DNA from: Flavobacterium zhairuonense
GTDB lineage: Bacteria > Bacteroidota > Bacteroidia > Flavobacteriales > Flavobacteriaceae
Length of the DNA: 64,000 nt
Direction of reading: 5' to 3'
NCBI RefSeq assembly: GCF_004352915.1
Contig: NZ_SJSY01000075.1
Coordinates: 248,001-312,000 of the forward strand
Part shown: piece by piece, positions 1-8,494 of the stretch
Numbering within the stretch: position 1 is the stretch's first letter
Layout of the letters: every line of letters begins with the position of its first letter
The notes under the pieces: generated by a model
The model's database searches: none
Seen by the model: only the letters and a program-made list of their open reading frames with translations
Told to the model about the DNA's origin: nothing
Position numbers and translations under genes: made by a program

Positions 1-119
1 TCGTAATCATGTGTTGGGTAACTTAGAGCGGTAAGCACTTTGTTCATCGCATCTGAAATGTCATGTAATGAATCTACTAGCGTTCCGTCTAAATCAAAAA
101 TAATTCCTTTAAATTTCAT
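1..119 (-). CDS. HAD-family phosphatase, 5' part only (phosphoglycolate phosphatase-like)
   Basis: Only the first 39 codons are present; the gene runs off the left edge. The protein starts MKFKGIIFDLDGTLVDS, which is HAD motif I: Asp9 is the expected nucleophile and Asp11 the general acid, followed by a cap-type helix (DISDAMNKVL). Phosphoglycolate phosphatase and related sugar-phosphate phosphatases start this way, but the part that would decide the substrate lies outside the window. The start lies 7 bases from the end of the next gene on the same strand, so the two are probably cotranscribed. Confidence 0.75.
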   Translation of the reverse strand, partial: MKFKGIIFDLDGTLVDSLHDISDAMNKVLTALSYPTHDY

Positions 120-125
120 TTTATA

Positions 126-1334
126 TTAAATATTTTGAGCCAGAATGAACCCGCTTGTCCAGGCATTCTGAAAATTAAATCCGCCTGTAATAGCGTCGAT
201 ATTTACAATTTCGCCAGCAAAATAAAGGTTTTCGTGAATTTTGCTTTCCATGGTTTTGAAGTTGATCTCTTTTAAATCGATTCCGCCCGCAGTTACAAAT
301 TCTTCCTTGAAAGTACTTTTTCCGTTGACTTTAAATTCGGCTTTTGTTAGTTGTGAAGTCAGATTTTGCAATTGAATTTTCGATAAATCAGCCCATTTTG
401 TTTCCGAATCAATTCCTGAAGCCAAAACTAAACTTTCCCATAAACGATTCGGAAAATCAAAAGGAGATTTTTTAGAAACTGCTTTTTTAGCGTGTTCTTG
501 TTTTAAGTCTTTCAGTATTTTTTCGGCGTCTTCAAAATCAACGTCATTTAACCAATTCACAAAAATGGTAAATTGATAATTTTTGTCGTGTAGAATGCGT
601 GCGCCCCAAGCCGAAAGTTTTAAGATTGCTGGTCCGCTCATTCCCCAATGCGTAATTAATAAAGGCCCTGTAGATTCTAGTTTAGTATCTTTTACATTTA
701 CGGTAACTTGCGCAGCAACACCAGGCAATTCTTTAATTCTGGAATCTTTAATATTAAAAGTAAATAGGGAAGGAACGGGGCTTACAATTGCGTGACCTTG
801 TTCCTGAAGCATTTCCCAGATTTTGGGATTACTTCCCGTTGCCATTACTAATTTTTCGGCAGCATAATTATCCGTTTGCGTATCAATTTTCCAATGATTT
901 TCTTTTTTGAAAATCGATTGTACACTTTGTCCTGTCAATACTTTTATACCTAATTTTTCAGTTGCTTTTAAGAAGCAATCGATAATAGTTTGTGAAGAGT
1001 TTGAAACTGGAAACATTCTTCCGTCCTCTTCAATTTTTAGTTCTACGCCATGTTTCTCGAACCATTCAATTGTATCGCCCGAACAAAATTGGTGAAATGG
1101 CCCGCGAAGTTCTTTTTCGCCACGTGGATAAAACTTTACTAATTCGTTTGGTTCAAAACAAGCGTGCGTTACGTTGCATCGTCCGCCTCCAGAAACACGA
1201 ACTTTAGAAAGCACTTCTTTTCCTCTTTCTAAAATGGCGATTTTCAGTTTCGGATTTTTCTCTGCAATGTTAATTGCGGTAAAAAAACCTGCAGCGCCTC
1301 CGCCAACGATAATTATATCGAAATTTTTGATCAT
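126..1334 (-). CDS. BaiN/HI0933-type NAD(P)/FAD-dependent flavoprotein
   Basis: This 402-residue protein belongs to the HI0933-like (YhiN/BaiN) flavoprotein family. The Rossmann dinucleotide motif VGGGAAG is at about residues 9-15, followed by the family signature SKVRVSGGGRCNVTH near residue 45. The C-terminus has the second FAD-contacting stretch FAGEIVNIDAITGGFNFQ, which is typical. Members are putative flavin oxidoreductases; in gut bacteria BaiN has been proposed to act on bile-acid intermediates, but the general substrate is unknown and I do not assign one. I chose the ATG at 1334, giving MIKNFDIIIVGGG, because an in-frame start at 1370 would add 12 unrelated residues before the Rossmann fold. 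It is probably cytosolic, as no signal peptide is visible. Confidence 0.85.
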   Translation of the reverse strand: MIKNFDIIIVGGGAAGFFTAINIAEKNPKLKIAILERGKEVLSKVRVSGGGRCNVTHACFEPNELVKFYPRGEKELRGPFHQFCSGDTIEWFEKHGVELKIEEDGRMFPVSNSSQTIIDCFLKATEKLGIKVLTGQSVQSIFKKENHWKIDTQTDNYAAEKLVMATGSNPKIWEMLQEQGHAIVSPVPSLFTFNIKDSRIKELPGVAAQVTVNVKDTKLESTGPLLITHWGMSGPAILKLSAWGARILHDKNYQFTIFVNWLNDVDFEDAEKILKDLKQEHAKKAVSKKSPFDFPNRLWESLVLASGIDSETKWADLSKIQLQNLTSQLTKAEFKVNGKSTFKEEFVTAGGIDLKEINFKTMESKIHENLYFAGEIVNIDAITGGFNFQNAWTSGFILAQNI

Positions 1335-1386
1335 TTTTTTTTGGTTGCCACTAGTTACACGAATTGGCACTAATTTTTTTATTTAA

Positions 1387-1455
1387 CCACAAATTACGCA
1401 AATTTTCACAAATTGATTTTCGCATTTAATTTGTGAAAATTTGTGGAATTTGTGG
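1387..1455. repeat. Intergenic palindrome, family B (copy 1)
   Basis: Arms AATTTTCACAAATT (1401-1414) and AATTTGTGAAAATT (1428-1441) are perfect 14-base inverted complements, flanked by CCACAAATTACGC and GGAATTTGTGGC. It lies between two minus-strand genes. A related, larger element is at 3984-4128. The words CACAAATT and TTTGTGGC are shared by both. Confidence 0.75.
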
Positions 1456-1490
1456 CAAAAAAAACTTTTAATCTGTTGCTATTTTAAACT

Positions 1491-2168
1491 TTATATTTTG
1501 TCTGGATTATCAGAGATAATTCCGTTTACTTTATAACTTTTTACTTTTTGAATGTCTTCTTCTGTGTTTACTGTCCAAGGTAAAACTAGAAATCCTTTTT
1601 CCTGCATTTGTTGCACATTTTCTTTATTCAATAAATTAAAATCAGGATGAATGGCTTTTGCTTTTATTTTTTCTGCGAAAGCCAAAGCAGTATCTATATT
1701 TTCTTCTGTTAAAACAGCAATCGGGATATTTGAGTTTAGTTTTGATGTTTCCTCCAACATATTCCAATCAAAACTTGAAACTATAAAATGATTGTAATTC
1801 CAGTCTTTTTTTGAAATATATTCTTCAATTAAGCTGACAACTTTCGGTGCAGTTCCTAAACCTTTTAATTCGATATTGATCAAACATTCTTTATCAACCA
1901 AATCAAAAACTTCGATTAAAGTTGGGATTTGGTATTTTCCATCAATTAAAAATGATTTTAATTCTGCTAGAGTCAAATCATTTACTAAACCTTTTCCGTT
2001 TGTGGTTCTGTCGATGGTTTCGTCGTGAATTACAACAATATGCCTGTCAACGCTCAAATGAACGTCAAGTTCTATTCCGTCTGAATGTAGGTCTAGGGCT
2101 TTTTGAAAAGCTTGCAAGGTGTTTTCAGGTTCGTATGCTTTTGCACCTCGATGTCCAATTTTTAGCAT
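1491..2168 (-). CDS. Glycerophosphodiester phosphodiesterase (GDPD family)
   Basis: The 225-residue protein would hydrolyse glycerophosphodiesters to sn-glycerol 3-phosphate and an alcohol, in phospholipid turnover. The GDPD hallmarks are near the N-terminus: HRGAKAYEPENT (catalytic His and the PENT motif), then ELDVHLSVD (metal-binding Glu and Asp) and HDETIDRTTNG (second catalytic His). Length and motif order match small cytosolic members such as UgpQ. No signal peptide is visible. I placed the start at the ATG at 2168 (MLKIGHRG). An in-frame start at 2219 would make the N-terminus from an intergenic palindrome and yields a basic stretch unlike any GDPD. The alpha-amylase gene lies upstream on the same strand, but the 98-base palindrome between them argues against simple functional coupling. 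Confidence 0.88.
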   Translation of the reverse strand: MLKIGHRGAKAYEPENTLQAFQKALDLHSDGIELDVHLSVDRHIVVIHDETIDRTTNGKGLVNDLTLAELKSFLIDGKYQIPTLIEVFDLVDKECLINIELKGLGTAPKVVSLIEEYISKKDWNYNHFIVSSFDWNMLEETSKLNSNIPIAVLTEENIDTALAFAEKIKAKAIHPDFNLLNKENVQQMQEKGFLVLPWTVNTEEDIQKVKSYKVNGIISDNPDKI

Positions 2169-2178
2169 TTGCTGCGAG

Positions 2179-2276
2179 TTTAACCGCAAAGGTCGCAAAG
2201 TTTTACGCAAGGTTCGCAAAGTTTTTTATAATCTTTGCGAACCTTGCGATTTTCCCTTGCGACCTTTGCGGTTAAA
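2179..2276. repeat. Intergenic palindrome, family A (copy 1)
   Basis: A nearly perfect nested palindrome fills the gap. The outer arms at 2179-2198 and 2257-2276 match over 20 of 20 bases and begin TTTAACCGCAAAGG. The inner arms CGCAAGGTTCGCAAAG (2206-2221) and CTTTGCGAACCTTGCG (2233-2248) match over 16 of 16. The same words recur at 25176-25271, at 51031-51173 and as a half element at 4145-4177. Confidence 0.9.
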
Positions 2277-2279
2277 CTT

Positions 2280-3941
2280 TTAGATTAGTTCGAGTAAAAC
2301 AATATCAAAATCATTGTCAATAATCACTTTTCCATCAATAACTTCAACTTCTTGATTCGAGTAAGCATCTTTTAGTTTTGTTCCGTTTGAGAAGATATCG
2401 CCAACTGGAAGTTCTTTTCTGCCTTTTGGTAAATCTACTCCCATAACAACTTTATCTGTAAAGGAACCTTTAGTAAACGTTCTGGAAAAAGTATAAGGAT
2501 ATGGATTAATCAGTTTGTGAACACCAGCGCCAACAGCAGGATGATTTCGTCTAAACTGACCTAATTTCTGCCAATGTAAAAGTGTTTTTTGCGTTTCTGG
2601 ATTGTTCTGAATATCATCCCAATTCATGTTTGAACGTAGAGTTGCATCACCCTGCGTACCTTCAACAACTAAAGATCTTGCCGATTCATCGCCGTAATAA
2701 ACCTGAGACATTCCTGGAGAAAGCAATAATTTATTGGCGGTTTCGATGCTTTTTGTTCGGTTGGCATCGAAAGGTTGGCCGTCGTCGTGTGAAGACATAT
2801 AATTAAGAACAGAATATCCTTTTAAGTCATTGTTAAGTGCATTCGAATATTTAGAAAATAAACCTTCGTAATCGTTTTGTGCAGCATTCCATTTAAATTC
2901 AAAATTGATCATGCTGTTGAAACCATTTTGGAAATAATTTACTTTTCGATCTCCAAAATCATAATCCTGCCCACCGCTGATTCCGTAACCGTAAACTTCG
3001 GCAATGGTGTAAAACGGATTCTGATCTAGAACTTGCATCGGATGATGTTTTTTCCAAGTCTCAAAAGCGTATTCACATTCCTTTTTAAAATCGGCCCAAA
3101 CGTTTTCATCGGTGTGTTTTACCGTGTCGCCTCTGTATCCGTCAACTCCAAATTCTAAAATATAATCTGTAAGCCATTTTATGATGTAATATTTTGGTGT
3201 TCTTGGATAATTTGTTCTTTTGAAGAATTCGTCTAATGAAGCGATTTCTTTTTCGTAACGACCTTCTTTTTTCCATTTTTCAATTAAAAAAGGAGGGAGC
3301 GCTACTTCCTGAGTACTTTCTGTTCTAACATCTGGAAGATTGTCAACCAAAGTACACATGGTTGTATTTTCGAACGATTTGTAATCGCAGACAACACCAG
3401 TTCTTACCCAATCTGAAGGCCAAACAGGATCTTCTGGAGTTACTGGTCCGGTATGATTGATTACACCATCGAGAATTATTCTGATGCCTTTTTCGTGCGC
3501 TTTTTTTACCAGTTTAGCTAAATCTTCTTTGGTTCCGAAATTTGGATCTAAAGCCGTCCAATCTCTTGCCCAATAACCGTGAAAGCCATAACTCAATCCG
3601 GTTCCTTCATCAACGCCATCGTGAATTTGCTCTACAATCGGCGTAAGCCAAATGGCATTTATTCCTAATTTTTCAAAATATCCTGATTCGATTTTTTTTG
3701 TGATTCCTATGATGTCACCGCCTTCAAATCCGCGGAGTTTTCCGGGAGTTTTGGTTCGGTTAAAATTGACATCGTTGGAAGTGTCTCCGTTGTAAAAACG
3801 ATCTGTAAGTAAAAAATAAACATTTGCTCCTTCCCAAACGAAAGGTGTTTTCGAAGTATCATTCATTGTAACTGATTTTGAGCCAGAACAACCCGTAATT
3901 ATGAATACTAAAGATAAAAAAAGGAAAGTGTATTTTTTCAT
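2280..3941 (-). CDS. GH13 alpha-amylase lipoprotein
   Basis: This 553-residue GH13 protein would cleave alpha-1,4-glucan links in starch or maltooligosaccharides. It begins with a lipoprotein signal peptide ending in the lipobox ITGC, so Cys18 would be lipidated. The TIM-barrel motifs appear in order: DGVINHTG (region I), GYRGDTVKH (nucleophile Asp), IAEVYGYG (acid/base Glu) and SSHDDGQ (transition-state Asp). A short C-terminal beta domain follows, ending IVLLELI. The residues after Cys18 (SGSKSV) are not acidic, unlike those of SusD and the SusE-like protein here, so it may stay in the periplasm; this is inference. It is the last gene of the minus-strand starch enzyme series and is probably maltose-induced with it. 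Confidence 0.9.
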   Translation of the reverse strand: MKKYTFLFLSLVFIITGCSGSKSVTMNDTSKTPFVWEGANVYFLLTDRFYNGDTSNDVNFNRTKTPGKLRGFEGGDIIGITKKIESGYFEKLGINAIWLTPIVEQIHDGVDEGTGLSYGFHGYWARDWTALDPNFGTKEDLAKLVKKAHEKGIRIILDGVINHTGPVTPEDPVWPSDWVRTGVVCDYKSFENTTMCTLVDNLPDVRTESTQEVALPPFLIEKWKKEGRYEKEIASLDEFFKRTNYPRTPKYYIIKWLTDYILEFGVDGYRGDTVKHTDENVWADFKKECEYAFETWKKHHPMQVLDQNPFYTIAEVYGYGISGGQDYDFGDRKVNYFQNGFNSMINFEFKWNAAQNDYEGLFSKYSNALNNDLKGYSVLNYMSSHDDGQPFDANRTKSIETANKLLLSPGMSQVYYGDESARSLVVEGTQGDATLRSNMNWDDIQNNPETQKTLLHWQKLGQFRRNHPAVGAGVHKLINPYPYTFSRTFTKGSFTDKVVMGVDLPKGRKELPVGDIFSNGTKLKDAYSNQEVEVIDGKVIIDNDFDIVLLELI

Positions 3942-3983
3942 TCTTTAAGAGTTTTTTAGATAAACATCATGTTGAAAAAAATA

Positions 3984-4128
3984 GCCACAGATTAAAGGAT
4001 TAAAATGATTTTTTTCTTTTGCCACGAATTGCACAAATTTTCACTAATTCAAATATGATAAATAAATTCGTGGAAATTCGTGCAATTTGTGGCGAACAAA
4101 ATCTGTGTTAATCTGTGTAATCTGTGGC
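3984..4128. repeat. Intergenic palindrome, family B (copy 2, nested)
   Basis: Two nested inverted repeats. Outer arms start GCCACAGATTA (3984) and end TAATCTGTGGC (4128). Inner arms GCCACGAATTGCACAAATT (4021-4039) and AATTCGTGCAATTTGTGGC (4075-4093) pair at 17 of 19 positions. It sits between the two GH13 genes. The right side carries three close copies of the word AATCTGTG, giving a tandem-like texture. Confidence 0.8.
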
Positions 4129-4144
4129 AAAAAAATATTGTGAA

Positions 4145-4177
4145 CTTTGCGCTTGCCCTTGCGAACTTTGCGGTTAA
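4145..4177. repeat. Half element of palindrome family A
   Basis: The stretch contains CTTTGCGCTTGCC and then CCTTGCGAACTTTGCGGTTAA. This resembles the right arm of the family A palindromes and ends with the same GCGGTTAA boundary. No left arm (TTTAACCGC) is present; the family B element lies immediately on that side. It looks like a decayed copy or one truncated by the neighbouring element. It abuts the 3' end of the GH13 gene that follows. Confidence 0.65.
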
Positions 4178-4183
4178 GTATTC

Positions 4184-6046
4184 TTATTCCAATTCTAAAA
4201 CCAAAGCTGATTTTGGTTCTAAAGTAATTTCAGAAGCTAAATCGAATGTTTTTCCTGTGATCACATCTTTTCCTGATTTGTAGTTTTTGATGTTTTCCTT
4301 AAAACGAGCTGTTTTTATAACTTGTTCCTTTGCATTGTTATTGAAAACTACCATTACCGTTTTAGCATCGGTATATCTGAAATAAACGTAAGTGTTATTT
4401 TCAGGAATATAATGCGTCATTTTTCCGAAATGAACCGCTTCGTTTGATTTTCTCCAATTGAATAATTTTGAAGTGAAATCAAAGTATTGTGCTTGTTGAG
4501 CTGTTCTTCCTGCTGCTGTGAAAGCATTGTTTTTGTCACCAGCCCATCCGCCAGGAAAGTCTTGACGAATATCGGCGTCACCTTTGCTTTTGTCACCGCC
4601 CATTCCAATTTCTGAACCATAATACACTTGTGGAATTCCGCGAATGGTTGCCAATAAAGTCATGGCTAGTTTGTATTTTGGCAAATCATATTTGAATTTA
4701 TCGTTCATACGATCGGTATCATGATTTTCTGCAAAAACTAAAATATTATTAATGTTCGGATATAAATAATCCATCGCAAAATTGTTGTAGAATTTAATTA
4801 ATCCACTATCCCAGTTTGGGTTATCTTCGTTGAAGGCAGAAGTCACCTGACTTTGAAGTGTAAAATCCATTACACTTGGCAAATTCGAATTGTAGTTTTT
4901 GATCGCTCCAATTTTACTGTCTTTTTGCCAATAAGCTAAACTTGCCTGATTGTGCATCCAGATTTCGCCTACAATATTAAAGTTTGGATATTCATCTGTA
5001 ATTGATTTTGCCCAATTTGCCATAGCTGTTGGGTCAGAATAGTTATAAGTATCAACTCTGAAACCGTCAAGATTGGCAAATTCTATCCACCAAATGGCGT
5101 TTTGAGTCAAGTATTTTGCAACTAGAGGATTTCTTAAATTCAAATCCGGCATTGAAGGCACAAACCAGCCGTCAACACAAACTTCCTGATCTGCTTTTGA
5201 AGCATGCGTATCCGGAATTACCTCGCGTCTGTGATTTGTCTGAGTGAAATTTTCAAATTGATTGAACCAAGTTTTTGTTGGCGTATCTTTAATCATCCAG
5301 TGCGTAATTCCCCAATGATTTGTCACATAATCCATAACCAGTTTCATGTTCTTTTTGTGCATTTCTGCAGAAAGGCGAACGTAATCGTCATTGGTTCCGT
5401 AGCGGGGATCAATTCTGTAAACGTCCGATTGCCCGTAAGTGTGATACGAATGCTGTTTGTCGTTGTCTTCGCATAAAGGCGTGCTCCAGATTGTAGTCGC
5501 GCCTAAAGACGAAATATAATCTAAGTTTTTAATAATTCCTTCAATATCCCCACCGTGGCGTCCGCCTGGTTCTGCGCGGTTTCCTTTTTCAGTTAAAACG
5601 GCATCACTGTCGTTTTTCGGATTTCCATTTGCGAAACGATCCGGCATGATTAAATAAATCAAATCTGATGCATCGTAACTTTTTCTGTCTGCCGAATTTG
5701 CTCTTCTTTCTTTAAGCGAATATTTCTGCGTAAAAGCAACTTTGTTATTGCTTTTGAAAGAGAAAATCAATTCAGATGCTTTGACATTTTGCGTATCAAT
5801 TGTTACGAAAAGGTAGTTTGGATTTTCTGTTTTCTCAACGTTTTTAATCGCAACATTATTAGAAACCGAAGCTTCATATTGCGAAATGTTTTTTCCGTAG
5901 AACATAATCTGCAGTTCTGGATTTTTCATTCCGGAGTACCAAAATGGCGGTTCTACTTTTTGGATTTGCGCTTTCGCGGAAGCAGAAAACAACAAAACCA
6001 TTAAAACTATTTTATAGAATGTGTGGTTAATTTTTAGGTTATTCAT
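4184..6046 (-). CDS. susA: GH13 neopullulanase/cyclomaltodextrinase-like enzyme (SusA-like)
   Basis: The 620-residue protein has a cleavable signal peptide ending SASAKAQ, then an N-terminal beta-sandwich of about 100 residues (starting VEPPFWYSGMKNPELQIMFY) as in cyclomaltodextrinases. The GH13 barrel follows, with MDYVTNHWG (region I), GFRVDTYN (nucleophile Asp), GEIWMHN (acid/base Glu) and AENHDTDRM (third Asp). A C-terminal beta domain ends the protein. This layout matches periplasmic SusA-type neopullulanases, which hydrolyse imported maltooligosaccharides and cyclodextrins. It lies directly downstream of the GH97 gene, the usual SusA/SusB pairing. The gene symbol reflects similarity of layout, not proven function. 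Confidence 0.9.
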   Translation of the reverse strand: MNNLKINHTFYKIVLMVLLFSASAKAQIQKVEPPFWYSGMKNPELQIMFYGKNISQYEASVSNNVAIKNVEKTENPNYLFVTIDTQNVKASELIFSFKSNNKVAFTQKYSLKERRANSADRKSYDASDLIYLIMPDRFANGNPKNDSDAVLTEKGNRAEPGGRHGGDIEGIIKNLDYISSLGATTIWSTPLCEDNDKQHSYHTYGQSDVYRIDPRYGTNDDYVRLSAEMHKKNMKLVMDYVTNHWGITHWMIKDTPTKTWFNQFENFTQTNHRREVIPDTHASKADQEVCVDGWFVPSMPDLNLRNPLVAKYLTQNAIWWIEFANLDGFRVDTYNYSDPTAMANWAKSITDEYPNFNIVGEIWMHNQASLAYWQKDSKIGAIKNYNSNLPSVMDFTLQSQVTSAFNEDNPNWDSGLIKFYNNFAMDYLYPNINNILVFAENHDTDRMNDKFKYDLPKYKLAMTLLATIRGIPQVYYGSEIGMGGDKSKGDADIRQDFPGGWAGDKNNAFTAAGRTAQQAQYFDFTSKLFNWRKSNEAVHFGKMTHYIPENNTYVYFRYTDAKTVMVVFNNNAKEQVIKTARFKENIKNYKSGKDVITGKTFDLASEITLEPKSALVLELE

Positions 6047-6062
6047 AGTAAAGATGAATTTA

Positions 6063-6143
6063 AACCATATAAGAAATGTAAGAACATTTAAGACAAAAAT
6101 TGGGGAGATTTCTATTTAAATGGACTTACATTCTTATATGGTT
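6063..6143. repeat. Intergenic palindrome, family F
   Basis: The left arm AACCATATAAGAAATGTAAG (6063-6082) and right arm CTTACATTCTTATATGGTT (6125-6143) are inverted complements with a single one-base bulge. The loop continues the pattern with AACATTTAAG, so the words ATAAG, GTAAG and TTAAG recur about every 9-10 bases. The element lies between the GH97 and GH13 genes of one transcription unit. Confidence 0.8.
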
Positions 6144-6151
6144 AATTAAAA

Positions 6152-8266
6152 TTATTTATTTTCAATAACGCTTATTGCATATCCTCCTCCCGGAGCAGAA
6201 AGCTGCGATAATTTTGATTTGCTTGTTACAGCAATTTTCTTAATTGTATAAGCTTGCGGATTCGTTTTGTAATGCGCATCTTTTGCATCAGCATAAATTG
6301 TTGCCGTGTATTTTTTACCTTTTTCAAGGAAGCTGAAATCGATGTTTGATGTACGAGAAGTTTCTCCGTTTACGTTTCCAATAAACCAGTTGTTTGTTCC
6401 TTTTGCTTTACGGGCAACGGTAATAAAATCTCCTGGCTCAGCCTCAATATATTTACTTTCTGACCAATCTACAGCCACATCTTTAATGAATTGGAAAGCA
6501 TCTGGAAAACGGTTGTAGTTTTCTGGAGTATCAGCCGCCATTTGTAACGGGCTGTACATTGTTACGTATAAAGCCAATTGGTTACAAATTGTACTGTTTA
6601 CATGCGATTTGTTATCAGGATTCATTTTGCTGATATCCATTTCGAAAATTCCCGGAGTATAATCCATTGGACCACCAATTAAACGTGTAAATGGCAATAC
6701 TGTAACGTGATTTGGTTTAGAACCGCCAAAAGCTTGGTATTCTGTTCCTCTTGCTGCTTCGTTTCCAATTAAGTTCGGGTATGTTCTACAAATTCCTGTT
6801 GGACGAACGGCTTCGTGAGCGTTCACCATAATTTTATATTCAGCCGCTTTTTCGATCGCATATTGGTAGTGGTTTACAATCCATTGGTCGTAATGATTTT
6901 CACCGCGAGGCAAAATATCTCCAACGTAACCGCTTTTTACAGCATCATAACCGTTGTCTTTCATGAATTTGTAAGCCGCATCCATATGACGCTCGTAGTT
7001 ACGAACAGATCCTGAAGTTTCGTGGTGCATGATGATTTTTACATTTTTAGATTTTGCGTATTCGTGCAAACCTTTTACATCAAAATCTGGGTAAGGTGTC
7101 AAGAAATCAAAAACGTAGTCTTTTGAATGTCCAAACCAGTCTTCCCAGCCTTCGTTCCAACCTTCAACCAAAACGGCATCGAAACCATTTGCAGCCGCAA
7201 AATCAATGTATTTTTTTACGTTAGCATTATTTGCTCCGTGTGTTCCGCTTGGTTTTGCTTTTGAGAAATCAGAAACTCCTAATTGAACTGTTGGAAAATC
7301 ATTTGTGTATGACCAAGAACTTTTTCCTGTAATCATTTCCCACCAAACACCAACATATTTTACTGGCTTAATCCAAGAAGTATCATCGATTTTTGATGGA
7401 TCATTTAAGTTTAAAGTCATTTTTGAAGCCAAGATATCTCTAGCGTCGTCGCCCACTATAATAGTTCTCCAAGGCGAGTGACTTGGCGCCTGCATATAAC
7501 CTTTGTCACCTTTTGCATCTGGCGTTAACCAAGATTCGAAAACCAAGTTTTTATCATCTAAATTCAAGTGCATGCAAGAATAGTTGATCAAAGCCGCTTC
7601 GTGTAAGTTGATGTAGATTCCGTCGTTTGTTTTTAACATCAAAGAAGTCTGAACTCCTGTTGGTGAAAAAGATTTTTGAGAAACGTTTGCCGTATATGCT
7701 TTTTGAGATAAACCTCTAATTTCTGATAATTTCGATTTTGTATAATCGTATTCCTGCGTGTCATAATCTCCAGGAATCCAGAAAGCCGTGTGATCTCCAG
7801 TCATAGCAAATTGAGATCTTTCTTCTTTAATTACAAAGTAAGTAAGGTTCTTTTGCGCCGGGAATTCATATCTAAATCCAAGTCCGTCTTCAAATAAACG
7901 GAAACGGATAACGATTTGTCTGTCTGTTCCTTTTTGGTTCAGAGTAACAGCCAATTCATTATAATGATTTCTGATGTGATCTACTTCTCCCCAAACCGGT
8001 TTCCAAGTTTCATCAAAAGTTGAAGTTTTCGTATCAGTAATTGTAAAGTCGTTCAACAAAGATTTTTTATCATCTTTAAGTTCAAGACCAAGTTTACTGG
8101 TTTTTACAACTTCTTTGTTTTTATATTTTAAATTGTACGTTGGAGTTCCGTCGTTTTGAAGAGAAAATTCCATTACGAACTTGCCTTCGGGTGATTTTAA
8201 TTGCTGCGCTTTTGCAACGGTGCTAAACGCAAACAAAATTAAACTTGCGAAAAATAAGTTTTTCAT
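6152..8266 (-). CDS. susB: GH97 alpha-glucosidase (SusB-like)
   Basis: The 704-residue protein has a signal peptide ending FSTVAKAQ and the three-part GH97 layout: an N-terminal beta-supersandwich (from LKSPEGKFVMEFSLQNDG), a catalytic barrel from about residue 300 (YVGVWWEMITGKSSW) and a C-terminal beta domain. Likely catalytic and calcium-binding acidic residues are in VLVEGWNEGWEDW, MHHETSGSVRNYERH, VNAHEAVRPTG and NEAARGTEYQAFGG; the Glu in NAHEAVRPTG corresponds to a key Glu of SusB. The family inverts or retains depending on this residue pattern, and the Glu form matches the inverting SusB alpha-glucosidase. It would release glucose from maltooligosaccharides in the periplasm. Confidence 0.92.
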   Translation of the reverse strand: MKNLFFASLILFAFSTVAKAQQLKSPEGKFVMEFSLQNDGTPTYNLKYKNKEVVKTSKLGLELKDDKKSLLNDFTITDTKTSTFDETWKPVWGEVDHIRNHYNELAVTLNQKGTDRQIVIRFRLFEDGLGFRYEFPAQKNLTYFVIKEERSQFAMTGDHTAFWIPGDYDTQEYDYTKSKLSEIRGLSQKAYTANVSQKSFSPTGVQTSLMLKTNDGIYINLHEAALINYSCMHLNLDDKNLVFESWLTPDAKGDKGYMQAPSHSPWRTIIVGDDARDILASKMTLNLNDPSKIDDTSWIKPVKYVGVWWEMITGKSSWSYTNDFPTVQLGVSDFSKAKPSGTHGANNANVKKYIDFAAANGFDAVLVEGWNEGWEDWFGHSKDYVFDFLTPYPDFDVKGLHEYAKSKNVKIIMHHETSGSVRNYERHMDAAYKFMKDNGYDAVKSGYVGDILPRGENHYDQWIVNHYQYAIEKAAEYKIMVNAHEAVRPTGICRTYPNLIGNEAARGTEYQAFGGSKPNHVTVLPFTRLIGGPMDYTPGIFEMDISKMNPDNKSHVNSTICNQLALYVTMYSPLQMAADTPENYNRFPDAFQFIKDVAVDWSESKYIEAEPGDFITVARKAKGTNNWFIGNVNGETSRTSNIDFSFLEKGKKYTATIYADAKDAHYKTNPQAYTIKKIAVTSKSKLSQLSAPGGGYAISVIENK

Positions 8267-8318
8267 GTTTTTTTGATTTTAAATTTATAGTATCGTATTA
8301 GTGGGTATAATTGTTTTT

Positions 8319-8456
8319 AACACATAGAAACATAGATTTTATCTGTAAAAAAGAGAGAATAAAGAGAAACTGGTTTCTTTCACATAGCGCACTATGTTTA
8401 TTTTAAATAAGTGAAACGCCTTTTTTGAGTACTCTAAATCTATGTTTCTATGTGTT
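8319..8456. repeat. Intergenic palindrome, family C
   Basis: A perfect pair of 21-base arms starts AACACATAGAAACATAG (8319-8339) and is answered by its complement at 8436-8456. The ~96-base loop contains a smaller inverted motif, CATAGCGCACTATG. It fills most of the 228-base gap between the GH65 and GH97 genes. The word ACATAG recurs inside each arm. No gene or clear promoter was seen in the gap. Confidence 0.85.
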
Positions 8457-8494
8457 TAATATTTTTTGTTAATTATCCCTAATGGTTTATTGTA

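Noticed and set aside
2169..2219. An upstream start for the GDPD gene
   Set aside because: The added residues are encoded by the arm of the family A palindrome and are absent from the GDPD family; MLKIGHRG at 2168 is the natural start.
2179..2276. Family A palindromes as CRISPR arrays or insertion-sequence ends
   Set aside because: There are no regular spacers and no transposase gene next to any copy. Single palindromes in gaps fit REP-like elements better.
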